The notes under the pieces are model-generated. The model did not search any database. It was not told the DNA's origin and saw only the letters and a program-made list of their open reading frames with translations. Shown piece after piece: positions 34,029-42,955 of a stretch of 64,000 nt of DNA. How positions within the stretch are numbered: position 1 is the first letter of the stretch; each line of letters starts with the position of its first letter. The stretch covers positions 3,844,001 to 3,908,000 of the forward strand of contig CP042428.1 in the NCBI GenBank assembly GCA_024207135.1, in the 5' to 3' direction. Source of the DNA: Arthrobacter sp. C2 (GTDB taxonomy: Bacteria > Actinomycetota > Actinomycetes > Actinomycetales > Micrococcaceae). Position numbers and translations under genes: made by a program.

Positions 34029-35015
34029 TTGAAACACCTGATTTCCTTTATTCTCACCGTGTTGATCCTGACCGGATCCCTGGTCGTGGACCCCGCTGTC
34101 ATGGACGGAGCTTCTCCGTCGGAGGCCGCGAGCGGTGCCTCGGCATCCGTCAGCGTTCCCGCCGCGAAGGCCAAGCCCAAGGCGCCGGCCGGGGTCGCAA
34201 AAGTCCTCCCGGGTGCCAGGCTCGACGGCCCTGCCGCGATGACCGTCCTGAATTCCTTGCCGGTCAAGGGCAAGGCGCCGGCTACCGGGTATGACCGGAA
34301 CAAGAAGTTCGGGAACGGCTGGAAGGACTTCGACCGAAACAAGTGCGACGAGCGTCAAGACACCCTTACGCGGGACATGTCGAAGGTGAAGTACAAGGAC
34401 GCCAGAAAATGCCAGCTGGCCTCGGGCGTCCTGGCCGACTCCTACACCGGAACCTCGATCAAGTGGAAGGTGAACAGCGGATCCGTTGACATCGACCACG
34501 TGGTTGCGCTGAAGAACGTCTGGATCTCCGGGGGCCAGAAGCTTTCCCAGGACCAGCGGCTGGCGGTCGCCAACGACCCGTTGAACCTGATGGCTTCGCA
34601 GGCCTCCGCAAACAGGTCCAAGGGCGATGCCAATGCCGCCGAATGGTTGCCGACCCACAAGCCTTTCCGCTGCCAGTACGTGGCCACCCAGGTCAGCGTG
34701 AAGAAAAAGTATGCCCTTTCGGTGACCGCTGCCGAGAAGACTGCCATGAAGCGCGTCCTCAACTCCTGCCCGAAGCAAAAGGCCGCAAAGGTGGCACCAA
34801 TCAAGGTGGTTGCGGCCAAGGCTCCACCCGCCGCACCGAAGAACACCGCGGCACCGACCCAGAAGCGGCCAACCAGCGTGGCCGCGCCCAAGCAGGTGTC
34901 GCCCGGCGCATACTGCGCGAAGGCCGACAAGGGTTCCAGAGGCATCGGCAAGAAGAACGGCAAGAGCTACACCTGCAAGACCGGCAGCTCCGACACACGG
35001 TTGCGTTGGCGCTAG
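34029..35015 (+). CDS. secreted HNH (DUF1524/GmrSD-like) endonuclease
   Basis: A 328-residue exported protein. The signal segment (ISFILTVLILTGSLVV) is followed by a DUF1524-type HNH fold: DIDHVVALKNVW with D156/H157, then NDPLNLMASQASANRSKGD with the ligand Asn/His region and WLPTHKPF. A proline/alanine/lysine-rich linker leads to a short Cys module (GAYCAKADKGSRGIGKKNGK, YTC), resembling small surface-binding modules. Likely a secreted nuclease for scavenging or competition. The Cys module occurs in other secreted actinobacterial nucleases. Confidence 0.86.
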   Translation: MKHLISFILTVLILTGSLVVDPAVMDGASPSEAASGASASVSVPAAKAKPKAPAGVAKVLPGARLDGPAAMTVLNSLPVKGKAPATGYDRNKKFGNGWKDFDRNKCDERQDTLTRDMSKVKYKDARKCQLASGVLADSYTGTSIKWKVNSGSVDIDHVVALKNVWISGGQKLSQDQRLAVANDPLNLMASQASANRSKGDANAAEWLPTHKPFRCQYVATQVSVKKKYALSVTAAEKTAMKRVLNSCPKQKAAKVAPIKVVAAKAPPAAPKNTAAPTQKRPTSVAAPKQVSPGAYCAKADKGSRGIGKKNGKSYTCKTGSSDTRLRWR

Positions 35016-35056
35016 CCCCCGCAACCAATTGCCGTACCGATATCCGGTACGAACGT

Positions 35057-35094
35057 GAAATTGCCGCCCATGCGCTTGCAGGGGCGGCAATTTC
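35057..35094. terminator. bidirectional terminator between convergent genes
   Basis: A perfect 13-bp stem GAAATTGCCGCCC / GGGCGGCAATTTC with a 12-base loop between the HNH gene and the Cys-rich gene. Confidence 0.82.
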
Positions 35095-35119
35095 GCTTCA
35101 TCCCGCGGTTGGCCCGGGA

Positions 35120-35293
35120 CTACCTGGCCGAGAAGAGCCTCCCAAGCCAACCGCCCTTCTTTTCCTTGGGCGCATTCGGGTCGCAGCCGCATCGTTCGGT
35201 GCGCGGGACGTGCTTCATGACCTGCTGGACGTGTTGCCCGCACCCGGCCCAGGTCGTCTTTGAGCATTTGCGGCAGGTGACTGCTCGACACAT
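35120..35293 (-). CDS. small Cys-rich protein of the MCRAVTC type
   Basis: A 57-residue protein beginning MCRAVTCRKC and containing TWAGCGQHV and ERCGCDPN, seven Cys/His residues in all, resembling a zinc-ribbon. This start pattern is widespread among actinobacteria (from memory), with no assigned function. GGAG lies seven bases before the ATG. The CsoR/CstR-type palindrome at 35360 lies 66 bases upstream, suggesting control by copper or by sulfur stress. Confidence 0.75.
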   Translation of the reverse strand: MCRAVTCRKCSKTTWAGCGQHVQQVMKHVPRTERCGCDPNAPKEKKGGWLGRLFSAR

Positions 35294-35359
35294 ATTCGTT
35301 CTCCAGGAATAGGTCCAAGGCGAAGGCCGATTGGATGACGCCCAAACCAACGATCTCAT

Positions 35360-35375
35360 ATACCCCAGGGGGTAT
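35360..35375. promoter_or_regulatory. CsoR/CstR-type operator
   Basis: ATACCC-CAGG-GGGTAT, a perfect 6-4-6 palindrome in the layout typical of CsoR-family operators. It lies upstream of the Cys-rich gene at 35293. The same element is found at 57202. Confidence 0.6.
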
Positions 35376-35457
35376 CAAAATGGGTGGCGTGGCCGTCCTT
35401 GCGGGCGCCCCGCCCCCGCTACTCCGACGCCGCCGGGGACCCCGGTTCGAACGCAGT

Positions 35458-36417
35458 CTATTGGACCTGGAAGTGGCGGCCGGTGCGCAAGGGGAGCACC
35501 TTGCCCAGATCCACGCCCTCCGCAGCGATTTGCAGCATCAAGCGCTGGCGTTCGCCGGCGGTGATGTCCGCCGCGTAGCAACGCCTGGCCACCAGTGCCA
35601 ACCTGTCGGCCAGCTCATTCATGGGATCGCCCGCGTGTGCCTTGACCCAGCTGTACCGTACCTCCGAGCGGGACAGCAGCTCATGGATCCTGTGGACGAT
35701 GGACCGGGCCGCCTGCGACCTGCTGCGTGCGTGGCTGGCCGGATTGTTGAGCAGGTCGATGGCCATGAGGGAATCGGATCGGATGTGGAAGCGAACCCGT
35801 CCGGTGAACAGATCCTCGCGGTACCTGCTGGCATCCAGCAGGGCGTAGTGGATCGAGTTCAGTTCGCCTTGCAGTATTTCCTTGCCGGTGGCCGCATAGG
35901 CATTGATCGTTGGCGACGAGCCCCTGCCGTAGTCAAGGATCCAGCCATGGCCCATCAACGGGCTGTGCCAACTGCGCGAGGCGTCGGTGGTGATCGTCAG
36001 TTCGGAATGGAAGTCGTCGATGCTTTCACGCAGCAGTGCGGCGGCGGCGCGGGCTCCAACCAGCGGACGGAATTGCTCGGAGACCTCGAAACCCATCCGT
36101 GCCAGCGCCTCGGGCAACCTCAGGTGCCCCTCGAGCAGCACGTTGTCGCAAAAGACGGACTCCGCCGCGTTGCAACGCACCGCACGAATGGCCTTGTCGA
36201 TATGCGCCATGAGCACGCCGAGCTTTTGCCCGGATTCGTGGACGGGAAGCACCCCGTTCCTTTGCCCAACCACCTCGATGGCCTGGGTCCGCACGACGGC
36301 CCAGAAGAGGTTCTGGTTGTGGGGCACCACCTCGACGGTGACCCCGGAGCGTTCGGTGACCTCTTGGACAGCAGGGATGAACCGCATGGCAGGAGGCATG
36401 GGGCGTGGTGCCTGCAT
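35458..36417 (-). CDS. RNase H-like protein with N-terminal extension
   Basis: A 319-residue protein. Residues about 140-275 form a ribonuclease HI fold with the four acidic residues in place: D145 (TTDASRS), E185 (GELNSIH), D215 (IRSDSLMAI) and D271 (HAGDPMNELAD, with H261). It should cleave RNA in RNA-DNA hybrids. The first 140 residues match no domain I recognise. Usual RNase HI is about 155 residues. AGGAGG lies five bases before the ATG. Confidence 0.85.
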   Translation of the reverse strand: MQAPRPMPPAMRFIPAVQEVTERSGVTVEVVPHNQNLFWAVVRTQAIEVVGQRNGVLPVHESGQKLGVLMAHIDKAIRAVRCNAAESVFCDNVLLEGHLRLPEALARMGFEVSEQFRPLVGARAAAALLRESIDDFHSELTITTDASRSWHSPLMGHGWILDYGRGSSPTINAYAATGKEILQGELNSIHYALLDASRYREDLFTGRVRFHIRSDSLMAIDLLNNPASHARSRSQAARSIVHRIHELLSRSEVRYSWVKAHAGDPMNELADRLALVARRCYAADITAGERQRLMLQIAAEGVDLGKVLPLRTGRHFQVQ

Positions 36418-36782
36418 GGTCTCCTCCTCGGTTCGGCGCTCGGGTATTTCCGCATCCGGAAACCCCCGTCTCCCAAAGCTACCCAAAATATTCCGTCGTG
36501 TGGATAGAAGACACTTCCCGGACCACGGAAGTTGTCGACTTCGCTCGGCCGTCTCCTGGCCCGGTCCGGCCTTGATGCCACCGCAGGGATTGCGGAAAAC
36601 AAAGGGAGGTGAAGACGGCAGCGATGCTTCGGGTGCCACGAACATCGAATCCTGAAGGCGATGCCGGCATTCCACGGGCAACGCGATCGACCGCTGACGG
36701 GCTTGGTATGCCGGGCATTGGGTCGGGCTGTCTAGGATGGTCCTAGGAGCAAGAGAGTCTAGATAAGTGAGCGCGCACAGGC
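36418..36782. other. 365-base divergent intergenic region (RNase H-like / PaaX)
   Basis: No gene seen. The clearest element is the palindrome CTAGGA-TGG-TCCTAG (36732-36746) 36 bases before the PaaX start, a candidate operator or promoter element for that gene. Confidence 0.45.
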
Positions 36783-37688
36783 ATGGATCCACGGCCGTCC
36801 AGGTTGCAACACCAGCAGCTGATCGTCACCCTGTTTGGGCTCTATGGCCGCGCGGGCGAAGGCGTCTTTCCGGTGTCGGTACTGGTGGACATGCTTGGTG
36901 CCCTGGGCATCGAGGGTCCCGCGGTCCGCTCGACCGTTTCTCGGTTGAAGCGCAATGGCGTGCTCGTGAGCCGTCGGCAAGCTGGCGCGGCCGGCTACTC
37001 GCTCGCCGGCGATGTGCGTGATGCCTTCGAGGAGGGCGACCAGCGAATCTATGCCCCCGAGCGGTCGCGCCCAGGGGATCAGTGGTCGTTGGTGATTTTT
37101 TCCGTACCCGAGGCAGAACGCAATCGCCGCTACGAGTTGAGAACGGAATTGACGAGCCTGGGATTTGGGGCGGTCGGGGCCGGTGTGGCCATCGCGCCGA
37201 GCAACGTGCTTTCGCAGGCGGTGCGGCGGCTCAAGGACCGGGGTCTCGATGGGTATGTCGAATACTTCAGCGCCGATTACCTGAGCGCGCACGACATCAA
37301 GTCCAAGGTTCCCCAATGGTGGGACCTCCAGGGCCTGGATGACCAGTACCAGGAATTCCTCGACCTGTACGGTGCCGCCGAGGGGGAATGGGCGGCGCGA
37401 ATCGACGCGGTCGATGGCGACATCGAATCCGGCACTGAACTGGCCCGGGAGGCCTTCGCCTACTACGTCCCCATGCTGACGTTGTGGCGGCGTTTCCCCT
37501 ACCGGGACCCGAACCTGCCGCTGGAATTCCTTCCGGACGGGTGGAAGGCCCCGGCGGCCAAGCAGGCGTTCTGGGCCTTGGATGCCTTGTTGGCACCCAT
37601 TGCCAAGTCCTATGCGCTCTCGCTTCTGGGCTCGCGGGGTGTGGGGCCGGACGCCGCGGACATCCAGGAGAGTGCGTTGGGCCAGTGA
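36783..37688 (+). CDS. PaaX-family transcriptional regulator (second)
   Basis: A 301-residue PaaX-type regulator: winged helix (FPVSVLVDMLGALGIEGPAV, RSTVSRLKRNGVLVSRR), central domain (WSLVIFSVPEAERNRRYELR) and C-terminal part (FPYRDPNLPLEFLPDGWKA). Its 3' end overlaps the convergent alpha/beta hydrolase gene by 79 bases. It probably governs the hydrolase/cupin and MBL/MFS operons that follow. Confidence 0.87.
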   Translation: MDPRPSRLQHQQLIVTLFGLYGRAGEGVFPVSVLVDMLGALGIEGPAVRSTVSRLKRNGVLVSRRQAGAAGYSLAGDVRDAFEEGDQRIYAPERSRPGDQWSLVIFSVPEAERNRRYELRTELTSLGFGAVGAGVAIAPSNVLSQAVRRLKDRGLDGYVEYFSADYLSAHDIKSKVPQWWDLQGLDDQYQEFLDLYGAAEGEWAARIDAVDGDIESGTELAREAFAYYVPMLTLWRRFPYRDPNLPLEFLPDGWKAPAAKQAFWALDALLAPIAKSYALSLLGSRGVGPDAADIQESALGQ

Positions 37689-38377
37689 TCGGCCAGCGGG
37701 TCGATGGCCTCCAAGTGGCCCAGGTGGCTGTATTCGACCAGCGACACCCTCGCTGCTTGCCTGTTCGCTGCAGCCACGAAGTCGCGGGAATGCGACAGGG
37801 GCACGCGGTCATCGTTGATGCCGTGCAGGACCAGTATCTGTGTGTTGCCCAGTGGTTGCCGCATGGGTGAGGCTGCGCGATAGGCCTCCGGGGCGTCCTC
37901 GGGGGAAACCCCGAAGTATTCGGCGGCCGCATCGTCTCCCAGCCGTTCCCGATAGGTCCGCTCGACGTCGGTGACCGGAGCCAGCGCCACGACCGCGTCG
38001 ACGAGTGGGGCCGTGAGCAGGGCGAGCTGGCCACCCACCGAGTGCCCCACCGCGACCAGGGGCCCGCCGATCCTTTCGGCCTGCTTGAGCTCGGACACCA
38101 ACGCCAGTGCCGTGCGAACATCGTCCAGGGGTGCCGGCCACGGCCCGGTGGTGCCGCGGCGGTATTCGACGTTGGCGGTGACCCAGCCGTTCTCCCTCAG
38201 TGAGGCCGCCAAGGGATCCATGAGCGAGGCGTGCAGGTGCGAGCGCCAGTAGCCGCCATGGATCAGCGCGGTGATGCCGCGAGGGGTGATCCCGGGTGCC
38301 GGCCACTCGATCGAAACGTGCTGTGCCGCATCGAGGCCGTAGGGCATGGGAACAGTGCCCGGTGCGCGAGGTGCCAT
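37610..38377 (-). CDS. alpha/beta hydrolase with HGGYW motif (kynurenine formamidase-like)
   Basis: A 255-residue hydrolase. ALIHGGYWRS carries the HGGxW oxyanion motif of arylformamidases; the nucleophile is in VAVGHSVGGQLA, the acid in HGINDDRVPL and the His in YSHLGHLEAID. Kynurenine formamidase is a fair suggestion given tryptophan dioxygenase 5 kb away, but carboxylesterase-type alternatives are equally possible. Downstream of the cupin gene on the same strand. Confidence 0.8.
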   Translation of the reverse strand: MAPRAPGTVPMPYGLDAAQHVSIEWPAPGITPRGITALIHGGYWRSHLHASLMDPLAASLRENGWVTANVEYRRGTTGPWPAPLDDVRTALALVSELKQAERIGGPLVAVGHSVGGQLALLTAPLVDAVVALAPVTDVERTYRERLGDDAAAEYFGVSPEDAPEAYRAASPMRQPLGNTQILVLHGINDDRVPLSHSRDFVAAANRQAARVSLVEYSHLGHLEAIDPLADHWPNALSWMSAASGPTPREPRSESA

Positions 38378-38461
38378 TGTGTGGGCTCCTTGGTGGAAAT
38401 GGGTGACGGGAAGGGCGGGCCAGGGGGTGGGGTCCGCGCTTCCCGTCCGCGGTTGTGGCGC

Positions 38462-38947
38462 CTAGGCTCCCGGGACCGAGCCCGGTGGCAGGAAATTGAC
38501 ATCGCGCAGGGCAGAGAGCCGGACGACTTCCTCGGGGTCCGTCAGGTTGTGCAATTCGTCAAAGAGGGTCGAAAGCTGCCCCGACGGGCTGACCCAGAAG
38601 AGGGACTTGCCCGGGGTTTCGTGCTTGTTGTAATACGCGTGCGGCAGGCCCATCGGCATGCGCACGGTGTCGCCGGGGCCCGCGGTGGTCCACTCCCCGT
38701 CGAGGTAGAGCGTGTAGACGCCCTCCATGATGTAGATGTGCTCGTCCTGTGTGGGATGCACGTGCGGGGGAACACCGGTGCCGACCGGATCCAGGGACAG
38801 CCACGCAAAGGACGACGAGCTTTCGACCTTGGACAGATAGGTGTGCCCCAGGACGTTCCAGGTCTTGTTTCCCATCGCCTCGCTGGCGAGCGTGATTCCC
38901 TTGGGCAGATCGCCCAGGATGATTTCTTGGCCTTCTTGGATTTCCAT
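38462..38947 (-). CDS. cupin-domain protein
   Basis: A 161-residue single cupin. The metal site is in PPHVHPTQDEHIYIMEG (two His and a Glu) and GLPHAYYN; the second conserved block GDTVRMPMGLPHAY is intact. The family includes quercetin dioxygenase-like and auxin-binding-type proteins; the substrate is unknown. AAGGAG precedes the ATG by nine bases. First gene of the unit leading to the alpha/beta hydrolase (84 bases downstream), and divergent from the MBL gene. Confidence 0.85.
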   Translation of the reverse strand: MEIQEGQEIILGDLPKGITLASEAMGNKTWNVLGHTYLSKVESSSSFAWLSLDPVGTGVPPHVHPTQDEHIYIMEGVYTLYLDGEWTTAGPGDTVRMPMGLPHAYYNKHETPGKSLFWVSPSGQLSTLFDELHNLTDPEEVVRLSALRDVNFLPPGSVPGA

Positions 38948-39010
38948 GGTGGCTCTCCTTGTCGAACGTTCTCTTGATGTCCCCAGCATGGCAGAGGATC
39001 GATCCACTAT

Positions 39011-39049
39011 GCAATAGGTATTGCGATCGCAAGTTTCACTGCATATGAT
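39011..39049. promoter_or_regulatory. overlapping palindromes and promoter between cupin and MBL genes
   Basis: GCAATA-GG-TATTGC (39011-39024) overlaps TTGCGATCGCAA (39021-39032). On the plus strand a -35-like TTGCGA (39021-39026) and -10 TATGAT (39044-39049), 17 bases apart, suggest a promoter for the MBL-MFS operon with an operator over its -35. The PaaX at 36783 is a candidate ligand. Confidence 0.5.
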
Positions 39050-39166
39050 GTGGATCACGCTTGGGGGCGTGTTCTGCGGCAGGGACAACCTGCCGGGGTG
39101 CGCACAACCCACAAAGATACCGGGCACCAATCCGACTGCCCTTCAACGACGAAGTGAGGCACCAGC

Positions 39167-40234
39167 GTGAGTAGCAAGAAATTCAACGGAATGAGCGTGC
39201 ATACCCTGGGAACCGGAGGCGGACCGATCGTTTCCAGCTCCCGGGCGGGCACCAGCACCGCGGTGCGCGTCGACGATGCAACCTACGTCTTCGACGCCGG
39301 CATGGGCAGCATCCGAAACTACCGCTCGCACTGCGAATGGGGCCAGCTGCGCGGAATCTTCCTGACCCACCACCACTCCGACCACATCTACGACCTCGGC
39401 TCCTTCCTGGTCACCGGCTGGCAGGTGCCCGGCGAGTCCTTCGCCGCACCCATCGAGGTCTTCGGGCCCGGCAGGCCCGCCCGCATTCCGGCATTGGACG
39501 AGGCGCACGCCAAGGACATCGACGCGCGGGTGGGCACGCGCGAGATGAGCAGCACCACGCAGATCGTCGACGCGCTCCTGGACACGGTCTTCGCCTCCGA
39601 CATCGCCATCCGCATGGCCGACGAGGGCCGCGGGGAGCCGCACGAATGGGTGCGCGCCCACGACATCGAGATCCCGGAAACGGCGGGCGCCGACCCGGTG
39701 GCCAACCGGCACCCGGAGATGGAGCCGTTCGAGGTCTACCGCGACGACCTGGTGGTCGTCTCGGCGATCCTGGTCGACCACCGGTTGTGTTTCCCGGCCT
39801 TCGGCTTCCGCATCGAATCGCGCCACGGCTCGGTGGTGGTCTCCGGGGACACCGCCTATTCGGAAAACTGCATCAAGCTGGCCAAGGACGCCGACATGCT
39901 GCTGCACGAAGTCATCGACCTGCCCTCGATCCTGGCAACCTTTCCCGAGGGCCCCACCCGCGAGGGGATCGAGGTGCACCTGCGCGAATCGCACACGCCC
40001 TTCGCCGACGTCGGCAAGGTCGCCGCCGCCGCGGGTGTCAAGACCCTGGTCCTGCACCACATCGTGCCCAACACCCCCGGCACCGCGGACCTCGAGGCCA
40101 TGGACGCGGCGGTGCGCCGCGACTTCGCCGGCACCGTGCACATCGCCGAAGACAACGATGTCTTCTTCCCACGGGGCACCGATTCCGGGATCATTGAAAC
40201 CGCAGCAATCCGCCATGCGGGAGTGAACGCATGA
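39167..40234 (+). CDS. MBL-fold metallo-hydrolase
   Basis: A 355-residue metallo-beta-lactamase-fold enzyme with the dinuclear site FLTHHHSDHIYDLG (H68-D72-H73) and later VVVSGDTAYSENCI and LVLHHIVP. No signal peptide. Pattern resembles RNase Z-like/lactonase hydrolases. GTG start. Overlaps the MFS gene by four bases, so it probably acts on the compound that the transporter moves. Confidence 0.87.
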   Translation: MSSKKFNGMSVHTLGTGGGPIVSSSRAGTSTAVRVDDATYVFDAGMGSIRNYRSHCEWGQLRGIFLTHHHSDHIYDLGSFLVTGWQVPGESFAAPIEVFGPGRPARIPALDEAHAKDIDARVGTREMSSTTQIVDALLDTVFASDIAIRMADEGRGEPHEWVRAHDIEIPETAGADPVANRHPEMEPFEVYRDDLVVVSAILVDHRLCFPAFGFRIESRHGSVVVSGDTAYSENCIKLAKDADMLLHEVIDLPSILATFPEGPTREGIEVHLRESHTPFADVGKVAAAAGVKTLVLHHIVPNTPGTADLEAMDAAVRRDFAGTVHIAEDNDVFFPRGTDSGIIETAAIRHAGVNA

Positions 40235-41700
40235 GCACCTCCGAACAAATCCAGCCGCACACCCTGCGCGCGGCGGTCAAGCACGGCAAGATGAACCGAC
40301 GCGCCTGGGTCGTCACGTTCCTGCTGGTCATCTTCCAGATCATCAACTTCGCCGACAAGGCGGTCCTGGGCCTGGTCGCCGACTCCGCCATCAAGGACCT
40401 CGGGCTCACCGCCGGCCAGTTCGGCTTCATCGGCAGCGCCTTCTTCTTCCTCTTCGCCATCGCGGCGGTTGCCGTGGGCTTCCTGGCCGGAAAGGTCCCC
40501 ACCCGCTGGATCCTGCTGACCATGGGGATCAGCTGGGCCGTGCTGCAGTTCCCGATGCTCTTCGGCGGCGGAGCCGCGGTCCTGCTGGTCACCCGCATCC
40601 TGCTCGGCGGGGCCGAGGGGCCCGCCACGCCCATCTCCCTGCAGCACGTCCACGGCTGGTTCCCGGCCAAGGAACGCGGGTTCCCCTCCAGCATCATCGC
40701 CGTCGGCTCGACCCTCGGGCCCATCATCGCCGCACCGATCCTGGCCGGGATCATTGCCCACCCGGACCTCGGCTGGCGCTGGGCGTTCGGGTTCCTGGGC
40801 ATCGCCGGGCTCGCCTGGTCCGTCCTGTGGTTCCTGCTGGGCCGCGACGGGCCCTACTCCCACACCGCGAAGAAGCATGCGGGCGTGGAGGCCGCCCCGG
40901 CCACCGATTCGACCCCCGCGCAGCGCGAGGTGCAGCGGCCGAAGGCGCCCGCTGCCACCGGGCGCTCCGGCAGCATCACCGAACGCGCCGACCTGCTCAA
41001 GATCGTGCCCATCCGCCGGGTGCTGGGGTCGAGGATGTTCCTGGCCGCGGTGCTGGCCGGCGCCGGATGCTTCTGGGCGCAGGGCTTCCTGACCACCTGG
41101 TCGCCGAAGTACCTCGGCTCGGTGGTGGCGCTCTCGCCGGAAATGATCGGCCTGGTCTCGACCTTCCCGTGGGTCATCGGAGCCCTGGCGCTGCTGGTGC
41201 TTGGCTACGCCTCGCGGCTGTTGATGCGCCGCGGCGTCACCGTGCGCTGGGCCATGGGCGCCCTGTTCGGGGTCTCGCTGCTGGTCTCGGGCATCTGCTT
41301 CACCGTGCTGCCGCACCTGCACGGCTACGCCGCCGTGACGGCGCTGACCCTGGGGGCGGGGCTGGCGATGATCTACCCGCTGGCTCCCACCGCGATTGCC
41401 TTCTGCGTGTGTTCCAGGCAGCGCGCCGCCATCATGGCGACGCTGACCGGGCTCGCCTCCATCGGCGGTGTCATCGCCCCGGCCATGGTGGGCATGCTGA
41501 TGGACCGTGCCGGATACGTCCCGGGTCCCAAGGGGATGCGCGACAGCGCCGAGATGGCCTCGCTGCTGGCCCAGGGCATGAACTCCTCCTTTGCGATGAT
41601 CGGGGTCTACCTGATCGTGGTGGGCATCATCTGCGTACTGCTGCTGAACCCGGACCGCACCGCGGAGAGGCTGCAGACCCGCTTCGCCTTCAACGGGTAG
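40231..41700 (+). CDS. MFS transporter, anion:cation symporter type
   Basis: A 489-residue twelve-helix transporter. INFADKAVLGLVADSAI, LLGGAEGPATPISLQHVH and FFFLFAIAAVAVGFLAGK match the ACS branch of the major facilitator superfamily, which takes up organic anions. A charged cytoplasmic loop falls near residue 220. Four-base overlap with the MBL gene; likely imports the substrate of this cluster (probably an aromatic or organic acid, by analogy). Confidence 0.9.
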   Translation: MSTSEQIQPHTLRAAVKHGKMNRRAWVVTFLLVIFQIINFADKAVLGLVADSAIKDLGLTAGQFGFIGSAFFFLFAIAAVAVGFLAGKVPTRWILLTMGISWAVLQFPMLFGGGAAVLLVTRILLGGAEGPATPISLQHVHGWFPAKERGFPSSIIAVGSTLGPIIAAPILAGIIAHPDLGWRWAFGFLGIAGLAWSVLWFLLGRDGPYSHTAKKHAGVEAAPATDSTPAQREVQRPKAPAATGRSGSITERADLLKIVPIRRVLGSRMFLAAVLAGAGCFWAQGFLTTWSPKYLGSVVALSPEMIGLVSTFPWVIGALALLVLGYASRLLMRRGVTVRWAMGALFGVSLLVSGICFTVLPHLHGYAAVTALTLGAGLAMIYPLAPTAIAFCVCSRQRAAIMATLTGLASIGGVIAPAMVGMLMDRAGYVPGPKGMRDSAEMASLLAQGMNSSFAMIGVYLIVVGIICVLLLNPDRTAERLQTRFAFNG

Positions 41701-41800
41701 CCGCCCGCCGGCGAGCCCCGGCCGGATGCGCCGGGAGCGGGGGAGAGGCCAATCTTCCGCGCTCCCCGCGCGTGCTTGGCGGGCAGGCAAGGGGCAATGG

Positions 41801-42955
41801 CTACCGACCGCCTTCCCCGCGGGTCATCGTGAAGGTGGAGGCGACCGCGGCGGAAAACCTGTCCGAGGCAAACAGCGCACGGGCCAGGGCATCGCGCACA
41901 CCCGTTGCCGGGCGCCACAGCGGCCTGCCCAGCGCCATGTTCACGTGCGCCTGCACCGCCGCGCGGCGGGCCGCGGCCAGCCGGAGCCGGGAAAAGGCAT
42001 CCAATTCCTCCCGGAGGCCGGTCCCGGCGATCCGTCCGCCCAATGCGGCATCCAGGATCCCCGCCAGCCCGGCGGCATCAAGCAGGCCAAGGGTCATGCC
42101 CTGCCCGCCGATGGGGCTGACCTCGTGGGCGGCATCCCCGATGAGCAGCACGTCCCCGGGATTCATGGAGCGGACCGCCAGGTTTGCGGTCGTGAACCGG
42201 CTGAGCATGGAGTTACGCCCGGCATCCACCGTGTGCCCGGTCCGCCGAACGATGAGCTCGGGCAGCGACGCGGTCTCCGTTTCCCTGATCCAGCACACCC
42301 AGCGCCGCGTGTTCCCGGGCAGCGGAAAGGACTCGGTGATCCCCTTCTCGTGTAGGAACAGCGCGGCAATGGACCCGAATTCCGTGCTCTCGGGGAAGTC
42401 GCCCATCAGGTAGGTGTCCGGCAGCCGGTGGCCGGCAAACGGCGCCCCGGCGCCCCGGCGCACCTCCGAGCGCGTGCCGTCGGCCCCGACGAGGAAGCGG
42501 CATTGCACGGTGCCCGCGTTCCCGCCGCTGTCCCGCGTGTGGGCGAGCAGGTGACGGGGGTGCGCATCCACGGAAGCGAACGCGGTTCCGGTGGCCAGCG
42601 CGCCGGGATCCAGCGAGCGCAGCCGCGCCCGCAGCAGCGCGACGGTGTCGTTTTGCGGCAGCGAGAGCACAAAGCGGTGCTCCGCCTCGATCGAACCGAA
42701 GGACAGCTCGGCCACGATCTTCCCGCGCGAGATGCCCACCCCGTGCCCGATCCGCACCCCGCGTGCCGCCGCCTCGGCACCGACGCCCAGCCGGTCAAGC
42801 ACCGCCAGGCCCGGGGGATGGATGCCGATGGCCCGGGAGTGCCCGCCGATGGCGGTCCGGGATTCGAGCACCTTCACCCGGTGTCCGGATTCCAGCAGCA
42901 GGATCGCCAGGGCCAGCCCGCTGGGCCCGCCGCCGACGATGGCCACATCGATCAT
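41801..42955 (-). CDS. FAD-dependent monooxygenase (UbiH/PHBH type)
   Basis: A 384-residue aromatic-ring hydroxylase-like flavoprotein: VAIVGGGPSGLALAILLLES (FAD), VGADGTRSEVRRGAGAPF and LLIGDAAHEVSPIGGQGMTL (second FAD/NADPH regions). Last gene of the type III PKS operon; overlaps the methyltransferase by four bases. Probably hydroxylates the polyketide ring, in the way proposed for SrsC. Confidence 0.88.
   Translation of the reverse strand: MIDVAIVGGGPSGLALAILLLESGHRVKVLESRTAIGGHSRAIGIHPPGLAVLDRLGVGAEAAARGVRIGHGVGISRGKIVAELSFGSIEAEHRFVLSLPQNDTVALLRARLRSLDPGALATGTAFASVDAHPRHLLAHTRDSGGNAGTVQCRFLVGADGTRSEVRRGAGAPFAGHRLPDTYLMGDFPESTEFGSIAALFLHEKGITESFPLPGNTRRWVCWIRETETASLPELIVRRTGHTVDAGRNSMLSRFTTANLAVRSMNPGDVLLIGDAAHEVSPIGGQGMTLGLLDAAGLAGILDAALGGRIAGTGLREELDAFSRLRLAAARRAAVQAHVNMALGRPLWRPATGVRDALARALFASDRFSAAVASTFTMTRGEGGR

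Noticed and set aside
36479-36718. 79-residue minus-strand frame in the RNase H/PaaX gap
   Set aside because: No supporting start or motif.
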